From an uncultured Bacteroidales bacterium (lineage in GTDB: Bacteria > Bacteroidota > Bacteroidia > Bacteroidales > Paludibacteraceae), in NCBI GenBank assembly GCA_902799705.1, contig CADCBP010000012.1:62001-126000 (forward strand): DNA of 64,000 bases, written 5' to 3'. A program made the translations under genes and the position numbers. The notes beneath the pieces are model-generated. The model saw only the letters and a list, made by a program, of their open reading frames with translations. It was not told the DNA's origin and did no database searches. Positions 50,863 to 59,550 of this stretch are shown here, piece after piece; positions within the stretch are counted from its first letter, which is position 1, and every line of letters starts with the position of its first letter.

Positions 50863-51818
50863 CGAATATTGGTTTCGCTAACAGAAGTGTGATTTTGAAT
50901 GGCTCGAATGGTCTGCGCAATAGGACCCGCCAAGGACTCGATATGCAGTTTATGGCAGCGTAGGGGATCAATCGGCAGCGAATCGGTGCAAACCAGTTCT
51001 TCGAGCGATGATTCTTCGATGCGTTGGCAGGCCGATCCGCTGAGTACACCGTGCGTGACTACGGCACGCACGCTCTTTGCTCCGGCAGTTGTCATCACTT
51101 CTGCCGCTTTGCAGAGTGTGCCAGCTGTGTCGGCGATGTCATCGAAGAGCACTACATCTTTACCATACACGTCACCAAGCACGCGGATTTCTGATACTTT
51201 GTTGAAATCCGGACGGTTTTTATAACAGATAACCATCGGTATTTCACGATCGGTAAGCACGTGCAGCTTCTTTGCGAAGTTAGATGCGCGTTTGGAGCCG
51301 CCAACGTCCGGCGAAGCCACAATGAGTTTCTTGAGATTCAATCCCGCTACGTACGGAGCCAGCACATTCGATCCGTAGATGTGATCCACGGGGATGTCGA
51401 AGAATCCCTGAATCTGGTCAGCATGCAGATCCACCGTGATGACGCGGTCCGCGCCGGCAACCTGCAACATGTTTGCTACCAGTTTGGCACCGATGGAGAC
51501 ACGCGGTTTGTCTTTGCGGTCCTGTCGTGCCCAACCGAAATACGGGATGACAGCAATCACTTTCGCTGCACTCGCTCGTTTGGCAGCATCAATCATCAGC
51601 AGCAACTCCATCAGGTTATCGCTACTCGGGCAGGTAGGTTGTACCAAGTACACCGATTGCCCCCGTACGGACTCTTCAAAATAGGCGCAGAATTCTCCAT
51701 CCGAGAAGCGGTCGATACGCAGGTTGCCTAATTGACAACCTAATTCTTCGCAAACACGTTTTGCTAATGCTTCGCCTTTCGAGCCGGCAAAGACCTTAAA
51801 CTGGTTTGTCTCCTCCAT
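50859..51818 (-). CDS. prs: Ribose-phosphate pyrophosphokinase
   Basis: Makes PRPP from ribose 5-phosphate and ATP for nucleotide, His and Trp synthesis. The 319-residue protein has IDRFSDGEFCAYFEESVRG, the ATP-binding PYFGWARQDRKDKPR, VDLHADQIQGFFDIPVDH (flag/metal region) and the PRPP loop VVLFDDIADTAGTLCKAA. Standard length. It shares one base with DUF4290 upstream (TAATG) and overlaps the peptidase downstream by 4 bp, so all are translationally coupled. Confidence 0.96.
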   Translation of the reverse strand: MEETNQFKVFAGSKGEALAKRVCEELGCQLGNLRIDRFSDGEFCAYFEESVRGQSVYLVQPTCPSSDNLMELLLMIDAAKRASAAKVIAVIPYFGWARQDRKDKPRVSIGAKLVANMLQVAGADRVITVDLHADQIQGFFDIPVDHIYGSNVLAPYVAGLNLKKLIVASPDVGGSKRASNFAKKLHVLTDREIPMVICYKNRPDFNKVSEIRVLGDVYGKDVVLFDDIADTAGTLCKAAEVMTTAGAKSVRAVVTHGVLSGSACQRIEESSLEELVCTDSLPIDPLRCHKLHIESLAGPIAQTIRAIQNHTSVSETNIR

Positions 51819-52132
51819 TATTTATTTTTTTTCTTTTTAGCGTTAGCGACAGGAGTACTGATCCCCATCAGTTGTTCAAAAGCGGGTGAATCGCAGGGTA
51901 GTAGTCCGTTCGACAGACGACGGATATCTTCGCGAACACGGCTAATCCCCGCCTCTTGGTCACGATTCCAAACGAGGTTGCGCTGCCGCATGCATTGCGC
52001 GATATAAACCTCCAGCGAGTCGCGTTCCGGCCCCGGTGATAACTTGGACGCGTATGCAATCATGTCCTGAACAATGCGTCCGTAGTTACGCATCCGGATG
52101 GGAGCTGTATTTCTGTTTAATTGCAATGTCAT
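51818..52132 (-). CDS. DUF4290-like protein
   Basis: A 104-residue cytosolic protein: LNRNTAPIRMRNYGRIVQDMIAYASKL, a middle helix with CMRQRNLVWNR and a Lys-rich end (NAKKKKNK). The opening (RNYGRIVQDMIAYA) fits the Bacteroidota DUF4290 family, whose function is unknown; the rest is diverged and shorter than usual. It is coupled to prs by a one-base stop/start overlap. Confidence 0.65.
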   Translation of the reverse strand: MTLQLNRNTAPIRMRNYGRIVQDMIAYASKLSPGPERDSLEVYIAQCMRQRNLVWNRDQEAGISRVREDIRRLSNGLLPCDSPAFEQLMGISTPVANAKKKKNK

Positions 52133-52169
52133 AGTGATGTATGATTTAACGATGTACGATATGCTGATT

Positions 52170-53234
52170 TTATTTCTTGCGGATGAGATAAATCATCGTT
52201 GGGAAGTGGTCTCCGTAACCATTCTGCCAAACACCGCCTTTATGGGTACGTAGCGGAGCGCCTTTGTCTTTTCCCTCCTGTACAGTAAGGAACGGTTTAT
52301 TGAATACTTGCGATTTCCAGAAAGCCCATCTACCGCTGTTCTTGTCTTCGTTCAGCAGTGGTTCGGAGATGATGATTTGGTCGAAGAGGTTCCATCCTCC
52401 GTTATAGAACAAAGTTCCGGTTCCGTTGGAGAGGTGAATCCACATGGTGTTGTACCATCCTTGCGGCTCCACTTGTTTGGGCTTCTTCCTCGCCTGAATC
52501 ACATCCTTGCAACTATGGTTGTCCGGGTCGTCGTTGAGGTCACCCATGATGATGATTTTTGCCTTCGGCTCTTTGAGATAGATCGAGTCGCAAATATGCA
52601 TGGTGAGCATTGCCGCCGTGTCACGTCCCGGACGGGAAGACAATTCGCCGCCGTAACGGCTCGGCCAGTGGTTGGTGATCATGTGGATCTTCTCGGGTTT
52701 GCCGTCACCTATCAGGTAACCCGAAACGAGCAACTGCAGACGGGTCTTGATAACACCGCCATCCGCATAATGTGCTTTTAACTCATATCCCTTAACGTTC
52801 GAAGGTTTGAAGAGCAGGGTGTCATACAGAAAACCTACATCCACACCACGGCGATCCGGTCCCTCCAACAAGATAGGTTTGAGACGACGACCGTACACGC
52901 TGTTGGTCTCCTTGCACAGGTCTTCCAGACAACCGATGTTCTCCACCTCGGCAACACCGATGCACGCAGCACCGCGCGGGTCATAATCCGTACCAAGTTG
53001 CGCTACCGCATAACCCATCTTCTTGATTTTGTGCTCGTATTTGTAACTCGTCCACTTCATACCGCCGTCCGGCAGGTACTCATAATCGTTCTTACCCTCG
53101 TCATGGATGGTGTCAAAGAGGTTCTCAAGGTTGTAGAATGCGATGCAACGAACATACTGTTGCTCCGTCTCGGCGTTAGCGAAGATGCTAACTGTCAGTA
53201 GCAGCGCGGCTACCCAAATCATTGTGTGTTTCAT
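52170..53234 (-). CDS. Endonuclease/exonuclease/phosphatase family protein, secreted
   Basis: A 354-residue protein with a signal peptide (MKHTMIWVAALLLTVSIFANA). EEP fold: CIAFYNLENLFDTIHD (metal Asn/Glu), ACIGVAEVENIGCLEDL (catalytic Glu), TNHWPSRYGGE (His), IIMGDLNDDPDNHS (Asp/Asn) and GDHFPTMIYLI at the end (Asp-His). Bacteroidota members are extracellular nucleases or phosphodiesterases; the substrate is unknown. First gene of the run to the M28 peptidase, with promoter 53268-53299. Confidence 0.88.
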   Translation of the reverse strand: MKHTMIWVAALLLTVSIFANAETEQQYVRCIAFYNLENLFDTIHDEGKNDYEYLPDGGMKWTSYKYEHKIKKMGYAVAQLGTDYDPRGAACIGVAEVENIGCLEDLCKETNSVYGRRLKPILLEGPDRRGVDVGFLYDTLLFKPSNVKGYELKAHYADGGVIKTRLQLLVSGYLIGDGKPEKIHMITNHWPSRYGGELSSRPGRDTAAMLTMHICDSIYLKEPKAKIIIMGDLNDDPDNHSCKDVIQARKKPKQVEPQGWYNTMWIHLSNGTGTLFYNGGWNLFDQIIISEPLLNEDKNSGRWAFWKSQVFNKPFLTVQEGKDKGAPLRTHKGGVWQNGYGDHFPTMIYLIRKK

Positions 53235-53267
53235 TGTATAAAGTGATAGTTGTTTTCAAATCGGCTA

Positions 53268-53299
53268 CAAAATTACGAATAATTTTTGAATTGCGCAAG
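53268..53299 (-). promoter_or_regulatory. Promoter of the nuclease-DUF4290-prs-M28 run
   Basis: Minus strand CTTG (53299-53296), 20 nt, TAATTTTG (53275-53268). Confidence 0.8.
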
Positions 53300-53314
53300 A
53301 ATTAAGTGAATTTA

Positions 53315-53346
53315 TTTGCATAAATGCAAAAAAAGTAGTACTTTTG
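53315..53346 (+). promoter_or_regulatory. Flippase promoter
   Basis: TTTG (53315-53318), 20 nt, TACTTTTG (53339-53346). The ATG at 53356 leaves a leader of only about 6 nt. Confidence 0.85.
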
Positions 53347-53355
53347 CAGCCGCAA

Positions 53356-54651
53356 ATGACAAAAACAGACCTTTCTCATATATGGCATTCTCCTTCTACG
53401 CGCAATGTTGGGAAGTTGCTCTCGGCTAATATCGTTGCGCAGGTAATAGGAATCTTGGTTTATCCTATTCTAACACGCATGTATGCCCCGGAGGACTTCG
53501 GATTATTGAATCTGTTTTTGAGTATCGGAGGCATTCTTTCGCTTCTTGCCACGAGTGAATATCAATCTGCAGTGCTACTTCCATCGCGCAACGACGAAGC
53601 GGCTGGAGTGGCACGAGTAGGTCTGTGGATTACGGTTCTGTGGATGTTGGTTGTTGCGCTATCTGTGCCCCTTGCACAACCTGTGTCCCGTCTGTTCAAT
53701 GCGCCTATATTGGCTTCGTATTATTGGCTGTTTGTTCCTTATGTGGGACTAAGTGGCGGGTGGACAATATACAATGCATGGCTGACGCGTGACCGTGCTT
53801 TCGGGCGCATCAGCGCGTACCAGTTGAATCAAAGCGCAACCGGAGTGTTGACCAAACTGCTGTTCGGATGGTTTGGATGGCTGCGCGGCGGGTTGATATG
53901 GTCCTCTGTGCTGGCTCCATTGGTTGCATTAATGACATCTATCGGTCGTAGCCGCAAGACATTCAAGGCATTATGGCAACCATGCAGCGCGTCACCACGC
54001 GAATTGGCGCATCGGTTTCGCCGTTTCCCTTTATTCAGCATGCCCCGGTCGCTGGTAAATAATCTCAGTGGGAATTTGCCGGCTTTGTTGCTTACCCCTT
54101 ATTTCGGATTGAATGAACTGGGTTTTTTTGCCATGGCAATGACCTTGGCCTTCCGGCCGATTAACATGATTACCGCCTCACTGCATCAGGTTCTTTTCGA
54201 ACGTGTGGCACAGGCTGTTCGGGAACGTCAGAGTATATGGCAAAAACTCAAACGAAGCTGGTTACAACTGGCAGTGGCAGTTATCCCCGGAATGGGACTT
54301 TTGACCTTGGTAATGCCTTGGCTGGTGCGCATATTGCTTGGGGCGGGATGGGAAGAAACAGCTACGCTGATTCGTTACATGATGCCATGGTTAACCTGTA
54401 TTTTTCTGATAGCTCCGTTAGCGTTTCTCAGTGAAGTGTTCGGACGACAGAAACTGTTCCTTGTAATAGAAATAGTCTATCTGGCATTGCGTATCGCCGC
54501 CATGCTGGTAGGAATAGGGATGAATGATTTTGAATTGGCGGTAATCTTGATGTCCGGAGTTGGAACTGTAGTGCTGCTCACTCAGTTAGGAATATACATC
54601 TATCTGCTTAGTCGTTACGAATCATCGCGTCTGACGCAAACACGCGAGTAA
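53356..54651 (+). CDS. Oligosaccharide flippase (Wzx/MATE-like)
   Basis: A 431-residue integral membrane protein with about 12 hydrophobic helices, starting near LLSANIVAQVIGILVYPILTRMYAPEDFG, the opening signature of the polysaccharide biosynthesis protein family. It would move lipid-linked glycan units across the inner membrane. It faces the ssb-FemAB-GT4-Asn-synthase-like run and its last 30 bp overlap the Asn-synthase-like gene tail to tail. The start is ATG 53356, nine bases past the promoter box. Confidence 0.88.
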   Translation: MTKTDLSHIWHSPSTRNVGKLLSANIVAQVIGILVYPILTRMYAPEDFGLLNLFLSIGGILSLLATSEYQSAVLLPSRNDEAAGVARVGLWITVLWMLVVALSVPLAQPVSRLFNAPILASYYWLFVPYVGLSGGWTIYNAWLTRDRAFGRISAYQLNQSATGVLTKLLFGWFGWLRGGLIWSSVLAPLVALMTSIGRSRKTFKALWQPCSASPRELAHRFRRFPLFSMPRSLVNNLSGNLPALLLTPYFGLNELGFFAMAMTLAFRPINMITASLHQVLFERVAQAVRERQSIWQKLKRSWLQLAVAVIPGMGLLTLVMPWLVRILLGAGWEETATLIRYMMPWLTCIFLIAPLAFLSEVFGRQKLFLVIEIVYLALRIAAMLVGIGMNDFELAVILMSGVGTVVLLTQLGIYIYLLSRYESSRLTQTRE

Positions 54652-56196
54652 AGACAACACCTGCATTCGTTCGGTAGCATTCCCGTGACTAAATCGGAGT
54701 GCCAATCGTTGGACTTCAGGGAAGTCATTCAGCAATCCCATATTCGTTTGAATATAGTTTTCCGCCCATATTTTTAAAGATGTATTCTGTGCAAACCAAC
54801 TATCTTCCGGTGTCATCGTTTTCCCTTCGGTCTCACGGTAGAAATTATGGATGTGCAGTTTTTTGAGCAGGAACCAAATCATGCGTTTAGGCACTTCGTT
54901 AAGAGGAATAGCCCGTTCGAAAAAACTAATCATCCGGGGGCGCTCTCCGATGATATAAATGCCATTATGTTTCCAACGGGCGATGTCCGGATATTTGCGT
55001 AATATCCATTGGTCGTAGATTTTGTTATTCCATCGTTGCGACACGGGAATAGAATAAGCGACCTGCAAAACATCCACATCGCAGAATGGCGAATATGATT
55101 CACCGAACGCTTGTTGTATCAATGGCGAACCTAAATAGGCACAATCAAATCCGCGGGTATAGAGAAAATATAGTTCCCGGTTGGGATATCGCTTTTCAAA
55201 ATCCGCGGGCAACGATTGCCGTAAGCGTTCCGTGTATCCGGGGATGATAGCCCCTTCTCCAATATGGTATTTTTGTTGAGGGTTACATTCAGTGAATGCA
55301 GTTCCTACGATGACGTCTCCAATCATGCCTGTCAAAAAAACACCCCCATTTTTCTTTGCTTCTTCCGGCAAACCGAATAATGTTTCGGACGCTCCGCTGT
55401 AATGGACCAGACCATTGGTTATGCGACTTGCCTCATCCAGATTCATCAAGCATTCACCGCTATCCAATGGTGTGAAATGCATCTCATTGTGCCAGTATTT
55501 CGCCAATTCGCGTGGTATTGTTTCGTCGTAATACCCTGATTGGGAATAGGTGATATTATGAATCGGCGTGGTGGCTATTTCATGTGCTACCCGATTGGTT
55601 ATTCGGCTATCCAAGCCGGCACTTAAAGGCAGGAAATGGGTATATCCGTACTCCTCGTTTTTGCGTATGGCACGTGTTACCGCCTTGCGGAATGCTGCGT
55701 CAATGCGTTCGATATTTTCTTCTATGGAGAGGTTGTTCGGGGTGTTGTCAAAGCGGTGATAAATGAGTTTTTCAATCTTTTCACCACGTGCATAGAGATA
55801 TTCTCCGGCCATCAGGCGATGGATTGGTTTGAAGACGGTTTCGCCTGTAGGCGAGTACCCGTATATAAGCATTTGCCAAAGGAAATCTTCATTGTCAGGC
55901 TTTGCCTTTATTGAACGGGACAATGCGTATAAATCGGTATTCCATTCCAAACCCTTTCCCGCCTGCGTGTAGAATAGCATTTTACTGCCTATATGGTCAT
56001 TGAAAAGAATGGTGGAGCCGTTCTTCTCGTCCCACAATACCCCATAAAACGATCCGCGCCAGGCGTTCCAGAATACCGTCTCGCCTTGGCGGTAACGACG
56101 GATGGATTCTTGAGGACTATCAGACTCAAAAAGTACGCCATAAACCTCCAAACGGCATCCGTCTGCTTCGTATTTAACGGGTTTGAACTTGCTCAT
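54622..56196 (-). CDS. Asparagine synthase-like protein
   Basis: A 524-residue protein. The N-terminal part has the class II amidotransferase fold pattern (WRGSFYGVLWDEKNGSTILFNDHIGSKMLFY) but starts MSKFKP, so it lacks the catalytic N-terminal Cys. The C-terminal synthetase domain has the PP-loop LPLSAGLDSR (usual SGGLDS changed), a GYYDET region and LPEEAKKNGG. Such proteins occur in exopolysaccharide clusters and may amidate sugars with free ammonia. It overlaps the GT4 gene upstream by 23 bp and the flippase on the other strand by 30 bp. Confidence 0.85.
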   Translation of the reverse strand: MSKFKPVKYEADGCRLEVYGVLFESDSPQESIRRYRQGETVFWNAWRGSFYGVLWDEKNGSTILFNDHIGSKMLFYTQAGKGLEWNTDLYALSRSIKAKPDNEDFLWQMLIYGYSPTGETVFKPIHRLMAGEYLYARGEKIEKLIYHRFDNTPNNLSIEENIERIDAAFRKAVTRAIRKNEEYGYTHFLPLSAGLDSRITNRVAHEIATTPIHNITYSQSGYYDETIPRELAKYWHNEMHFTPLDSGECLMNLDEASRITNGLVHYSGASETLFGLPEEAKKNGGVFLTGMIGDVIVGTAFTECNPQQKYHIGEGAIIPGYTERLRQSLPADFEKRYPNRELYFLYTRGFDCAYLGSPLIQQAFGESYSPFCDVDVLQVAYSIPVSQRWNNKIYDQWILRKYPDIARWKHNGIYIIGERPRMISFFERAIPLNEVPKRMIWFLLKKLHIHNFYRETEGKTMTPEDSWFAQNTSLKIWAENYIQTNMGLLNDFPEVQRLALRFSHGNATERMQVLSLLACLRQTR

Positions 56197-57214
56197 AAAG
56201 ATCTTTCAGTTTCTTACCGATTGCTGCAGCGGTAAATCTATCAGTCTGTTGTATTCTGTCACTATTGCGGACATCCTTCCATAGAATAGTTTCTATAAAC
56301 TCTGCAAAGCGCCCGGGTTTGTTTTGCGCAATTTCAAGAGGAACGATAAGATCAGCCACCTCTTCTGCAATGCCTACCGGCGTGCTCAATATGGGCACGC
56401 CTGCTGCAGCGGCTTCAGCGAGAACTACTCCGTAGGTCTCATATCGGCTTGAGAGGACAAAGGCGTCGGCATGATGCATCTGATTGGCAACCTCTTCCGG
56501 TGTTAGTTCGCCGGTCCACTCCAGCAGCCCTTCCGGAAAATGCAGTGTCTCTGCGTAAGCGCGTACTTTCGGATAATCTACACCTGTTCCAACGAGCACC
56601 AGTTTCCAGTCTTGCCGTTTCTCGGAGAGTATTTTCGCAGCGCGCAAGAGACCCGTTACATTTTTTGCCCGCTCATCAAAACAGCTGACATGCAGGAGTG
56701 TTTTTGTATGATTCTCGACGGGAAATGGTTTGACGGAAGACTTCTGAAAGAAATCATCCACTATGTTATCAATCCTGTCCCAATGCCTGTTCTTTATTCC
56801 GCATGCCTGCATGGCTTGCGCTTGACGGTCGCTGACGGTCAAAAGTGCTGCGGCTTTCGCTGCTATGAGAGTATAGAGACTTCGTTTGAACTTCGACATA
56901 CGAAGAAACTGGCCATTCTCCAGCAGGTACCCGCTCCAGTGTTCTATAATCACGTAGGGTATGTTATACCGTTTCATCAACCATAGCGCCAACAATCCTT
57001 GCTTCTGAATGACGTTGAGTTGCACCACGTTGGGCATCCACCCTTCGCGTTGGATGGCGCACCATTGGCGCCAGGTGTCATGCCAAGTTTGTGAGAAGAT
57101 GACGCGCACCTCGCACCCCTGCGCACGGACGGACTCCGCGTGTTTTTGCACGAAGAGACCACTCATAGCGTCTTTGGGGGACGGATACCAGGGGGTGAGG
57201 TATAGGATTTTCAT
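56174..57214 (-). CDS. GT4 family glycosyltransferase
   Basis: A 346-residue GT-B enzyme: MKILYLTPWYPSPKDAMSGLFVQKHAESV, then SDRQAQAMQACGIK, LLHVSCFDERAKNVTGLLRA and the donor-binding LSSRYETYGVVLAEAAAAGVPILSTPVGIAEEV with the spaced Glu residues. The donor sugar is unknown. It shares one base with the FemAB-like gene upstream (TAATG) and overlaps the Asn-synthase-like gene by 23 bp, so it is part of one translation-coupled run. Confidence 0.92.
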   Translation of the reverse strand: MKILYLTPWYPSPKDAMSGLFVQKHAESVRAQGCEVRVIFSQTWHDTWRQWCAIQREGWMPNVVQLNVIQKQGLLALWLMKRYNIPYVIIEHWSGYLLENGQFLRMSKFKRSLYTLIAAKAAALLTVSDRQAQAMQACGIKNRHWDRIDNIVDDFFQKSSVKPFPVENHTKTLLHVSCFDERAKNVTGLLRAAKILSEKRQDWKLVLVGTGVDYPKVRAYAETLHFPEGLLEWTGELTPEEVANQMHHADAFVLSSRYETYGVVLAEAAAAGVPILSTPVGIAEEVADLIVPLEIAQNKPGRFAEFIETILWKDVRNSDRIQQTDRFTAAAIGKKLKDLYEQVQTR

Positions 57215-58176
57215 TAATGCATGCCTATTTCGCGTATTTTTTGGAACCAGACAGCGAGACGGAATACAGGTTTGTAGTAATGCTCTACCGAATAATACGT
57301 AACGGGTATAGAACCGAATTGCTTGTAATGTTTCGCTATTCCTCGGTCCATTGATCCTTCGAAATCGAAATGCACATGTTTCTCCCGGGCCAACTTCATT
57401 GCTTCGAGCACCAAGAGAGCTGATGCGCCGGATTCAGCGAATGCGCGGTCGTACGCAGGGATGAGATAGTATAGGTAGTTTTTGTCCCATACTAGAAAAG
57501 CCGCCGCATAGGCTTGGCCGTCCGCATTGCTTATACTCAGGATTTCACATTGTTTGAGGCGCCTTGCCTTGCGCTCCAGAACCAGGAGAAATTCGCGCGT
57601 ATAGCTGATCTTCCGTCCGCGGGCTTGCAACCATTGCTGATGAAGTTGGAAGAACTGCTCCGCTTCTATCTTGTCATGCTCTACGTGCAGGGATAGCGCT
57701 TTCTGTAACTGACGACGTTTGTTTTTACTGAACGATTCAATCAATTTTTCCAGGTCGCTGAGATCCTCTACGCGATAGGTGATACGTTCATGCGCTTTGA
57801 AACCCAATGCGCGCATGGCATCGACGCACAGACTGCCGGGCAAGTACTGCTGATAGTAATAGGCCAACCCCATATTGTCCAGTTGCTCCTTAATCCGGCG
57901 GCAAACCTCTGCTGTCTTCCAGCGATCTGCTGTTACCTCTGCCGTGACCCAAATGCCACCAACTTGTGATAACTGCGGCATCACAATATATTTATACCAC
58001 GCGCGCTTGCGTAGTAAGTACGGCATGGCGCCGAGGATATTCCCCTTTTCGTCCTCGGCAAGCAATACATCCCATTCTTTACCCGCGCAAACGGCATCCA
58101 TCCACCATGGCGTCATCGAGATTGGGATATACTCCTGCTCACCGGCCCATTCGATATATCGTTCTTTATTGGTCAT
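57214..58176 (-). CDS. FemAB/GNAT-like acyltransferase
   Basis: A 320-residue protein with a tandem GNAT-like organisation. An N-terminal half (WDVLLAEDEKGNILGAMPYLLRKR, PQLSQVGGIWV) is followed by a Lys/Arg-rich helix (FSKNKRRQLQKAL) and a C-terminal GNAT domain (YAAAFLVWDKNYLYYLIPAYD, SGASALLVLEAMKLAREKHVHFDFEGSM). Such proteins ligate amino acids to peptidoglycan or acylate glycans. In this context, between ssb and a GT4, glycan modification is likely. It is coupled to both neighbours by one-base overlaps. Confidence 0.82.
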   Translation of the reverse strand: MTNKERYIEWAGEQEYIPISMTPWWMDAVCAGKEWDVLLAEDEKGNILGAMPYLLRKRAWYKYIVMPQLSQVGGIWVTAEVTADRWKTAEVCRRIKEQLDNMGLAYYYQQYLPGSLCVDAMRALGFKAHERITYRVEDLSDLEKLIESFSKNKRRQLQKALSLHVEHDKIEAEQFFQLHQQWLQARGRKISYTREFLLVLERKARRLKQCEILSISNADGQAYAAAFLVWDKNYLYYLIPAYDRAFAESGASALLVLEAMKLAREKHVHFDFEGSMDRGIAKHYKQFGSIPVTYYSVEHYYKPVFRLAVWFQKIREIGMH

Positions 58177-58640
58177 TAGAAGATGTTGTTAAAGAATCCA
58201 CCGCTTTGCTGCGTCTCTTGTGCCTCGGAAACCTCGTCATTCGCGTTTTCCGGCTCTTCATTTAGCGGTTCAGCGGGATTCAAGTTGTCATTTCGTCTGT
58301 ATTGTTCGGGTTTGTAAAGAATTTGTACGTTCTCCGCGATGATCTCTGTTTTGCGACGAATTTGGCCGTCTTTCTCCCAAGAGCGAGTTTTGAGTTTGCC
58401 TTCTACATAGATTTTCATACTCTTCCGCAAGTTCTGTTGCGCCCACTCGGCGAGATTGCGCCAAAGGACAATCGCGTGCCATTCGGTTACATCCGGCACT
58501 TGTGTTCCGTTTTGCATTACGTACCCGCGCTCTGTAGTGGCGAGGTTGAAGGTTGCGATAGCTACGCCGCGGTCTAAATAACGAACTTCAGGATCATTGC
58601 CGACGTTGCCGATAAGAATTACTTTGTTTACACTTGACAT
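58176..58640 (-). CDS. ssb: Single-stranded DNA-binding protein
   Basis: A 154-residue SSB. OB fold from MSSVNKVILIGNVGNDPEVRYL through ATTERGYV, TEWHAIVLWRNLAEWAQQNLRKSMKIYVEGKLKTRSW (residues about 50-90) to EIIAENVQIL. A Gln/Asn/Glu-rich linker follows. The C-terminal tip is GGFFNNIF, unlike the acidic DDxPF tip that recruits repair proteins. It is first in a run with FemAB-like, GT4 and Asn-synthase-like genes, using its strong promoter (58699-58730). Confidence 0.95.
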   Translation of the reverse strand: MSSVNKVILIGNVGNDPEVRYLDRGVAIATFNLATTERGYVMQNGTQVPDVTEWHAIVLWRNLAEWAQQNLRKSMKIYVEGKLKTRSWEKDGQIRRKTEIIAENVQILYKPEQYRRNDNLNPAEPLNEEPENANDEVSEAQETQQSGGFFNNIF

Positions 58641-58698
58641 ACTTTTCTTTTTTTTTACTTGTTGGTTAAGTGAAATGGGTTAAAAACTTTTGCGACTG

Positions 58699-58730
58699 CA
58701 AAAGTACGAAAAAAAAAGTATATGTGCAAA
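58699..58730 (-). promoter_or_regulatory. ssb promoter
   Basis: Minus strand TTTG (58730-58727), 20 nt, TACTTTTG (58706-58699). It would also drive the three glycan genes after ssb. Confidence 0.85.
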
Positions 58731-58764
58731 TTTTTATAAAAAAAACAAGAAAATCGCGCAAATA

Positions 58765-58796
58765 TTTGCATATATGCAATTTTTGTTGTACCTTTG
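58765..58796 (+). promoter_or_regulatory. tonB promoter
   Basis: TTTG (58765-58768), 20 nt, TACCTTTG (58789-58796). Confidence 0.85.
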
Positions 58797-58835
58797 TAGC
58801 CGATTTTGGTAACTACGACCTAAAAAGCACAAGAT

Positions 58836-59513
58836 ATGCAAGTAAAGAAATCTGAAAAAGCCAGTCTTGAGAATGACAAGATTATCTATGTATTGATGGG
58901 TCTTGTCTTTGTGCTCAGCCTATGCTATGTAGCATTGGAATGGACAGAGCGCGAGGTTACGAAGTATGATGTAACCGACACAGAATTCCTCTTTGAGGAA
59001 GAAGTAGAGATTCAGCAGACGAGTCAGGAGACTCCTCCTCCTCCCCCCCCTCCTGCAGTACAAGAGGTGGAAGTGCTGAACGTGGTGGAAGACAATGTTG
59101 AGACCGAGTCTATCGAGGTGAATACCGAGGAGACGGAGACAGAGGTCGTTATTGCAGCTCCGGTAGAGGCACCTGTAGAGGAAGAGGAAGAAGAAGTTGT
59201 CTTCGTAGTTGTAGAATCCATGCCGGAGTTCCCCGGTGGTCAGCAGGCTCTCTTCAAGTATCTGAGCGAGAACGTGAAGTATCCTGTTATTGCACAGGAG
59301 AACGGTATCCAGGGTCGTGTTATCTGTCAGTTCGTCGTAAACCGTGACGGCTCGATTGTAGATGTAGAGGTCGTTCGTTCCGCCGGTGACGCATCGCTCG
59401 ACAAAGAGGCCGTACGTGTCATCAAGTCGATGCCGAAGTGGAAACCGGGTAAGCAGCGTGGTAAGGCTGTACGTGTGAAATACACGCTGCCGGTGAACTT
59501 CAAACTCCAATAA
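58836..59513 (+). CDS. tonB: Energy transducer TonB
   Basis: Transmits proton-motive force to outer-membrane transporters. The 225-residue protein has one N-terminal membrane helix (IIYVLMGLVFVLSLCYVALEW, residues about 16-36), a periplasmic linker with a seven-Pro run and long Glu/Val-rich stretches, and the C-terminal TonB domain: MPEFPGGQQALFKYLSENVKYPVIAQENGIQGRVICQFVVNRDGSI, ending VRVKYTLPVNFKLQ. This is the standard Bacteroidota form. No exbB or exbD is adjacent; recG follows after 37 bp. Confidence 0.95.
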   Translation: MQVKKSEKASLENDKIIYVLMGLVFVLSLCYVALEWTEREVTKYDVTDTEFLFEEEVEIQQTSQETPPPPPPPAVQEVEVLNVVEDNVETESIEVNTEETETEVVIAAPVEAPVEEEEEEVVFVVVESMPEFPGGQQALFKYLSENVKYPVIAQENGIQGRVICQFVVNRDGSIVDVEVVRSAGDASLDKEAVRVIKSMPKWKPGKQRGKAVRVKYTLPVNFKLQ

Positions 59514-59550
59514 GTCGAGCGGCTCGACACCCGCTTAACCATGCGGATTT

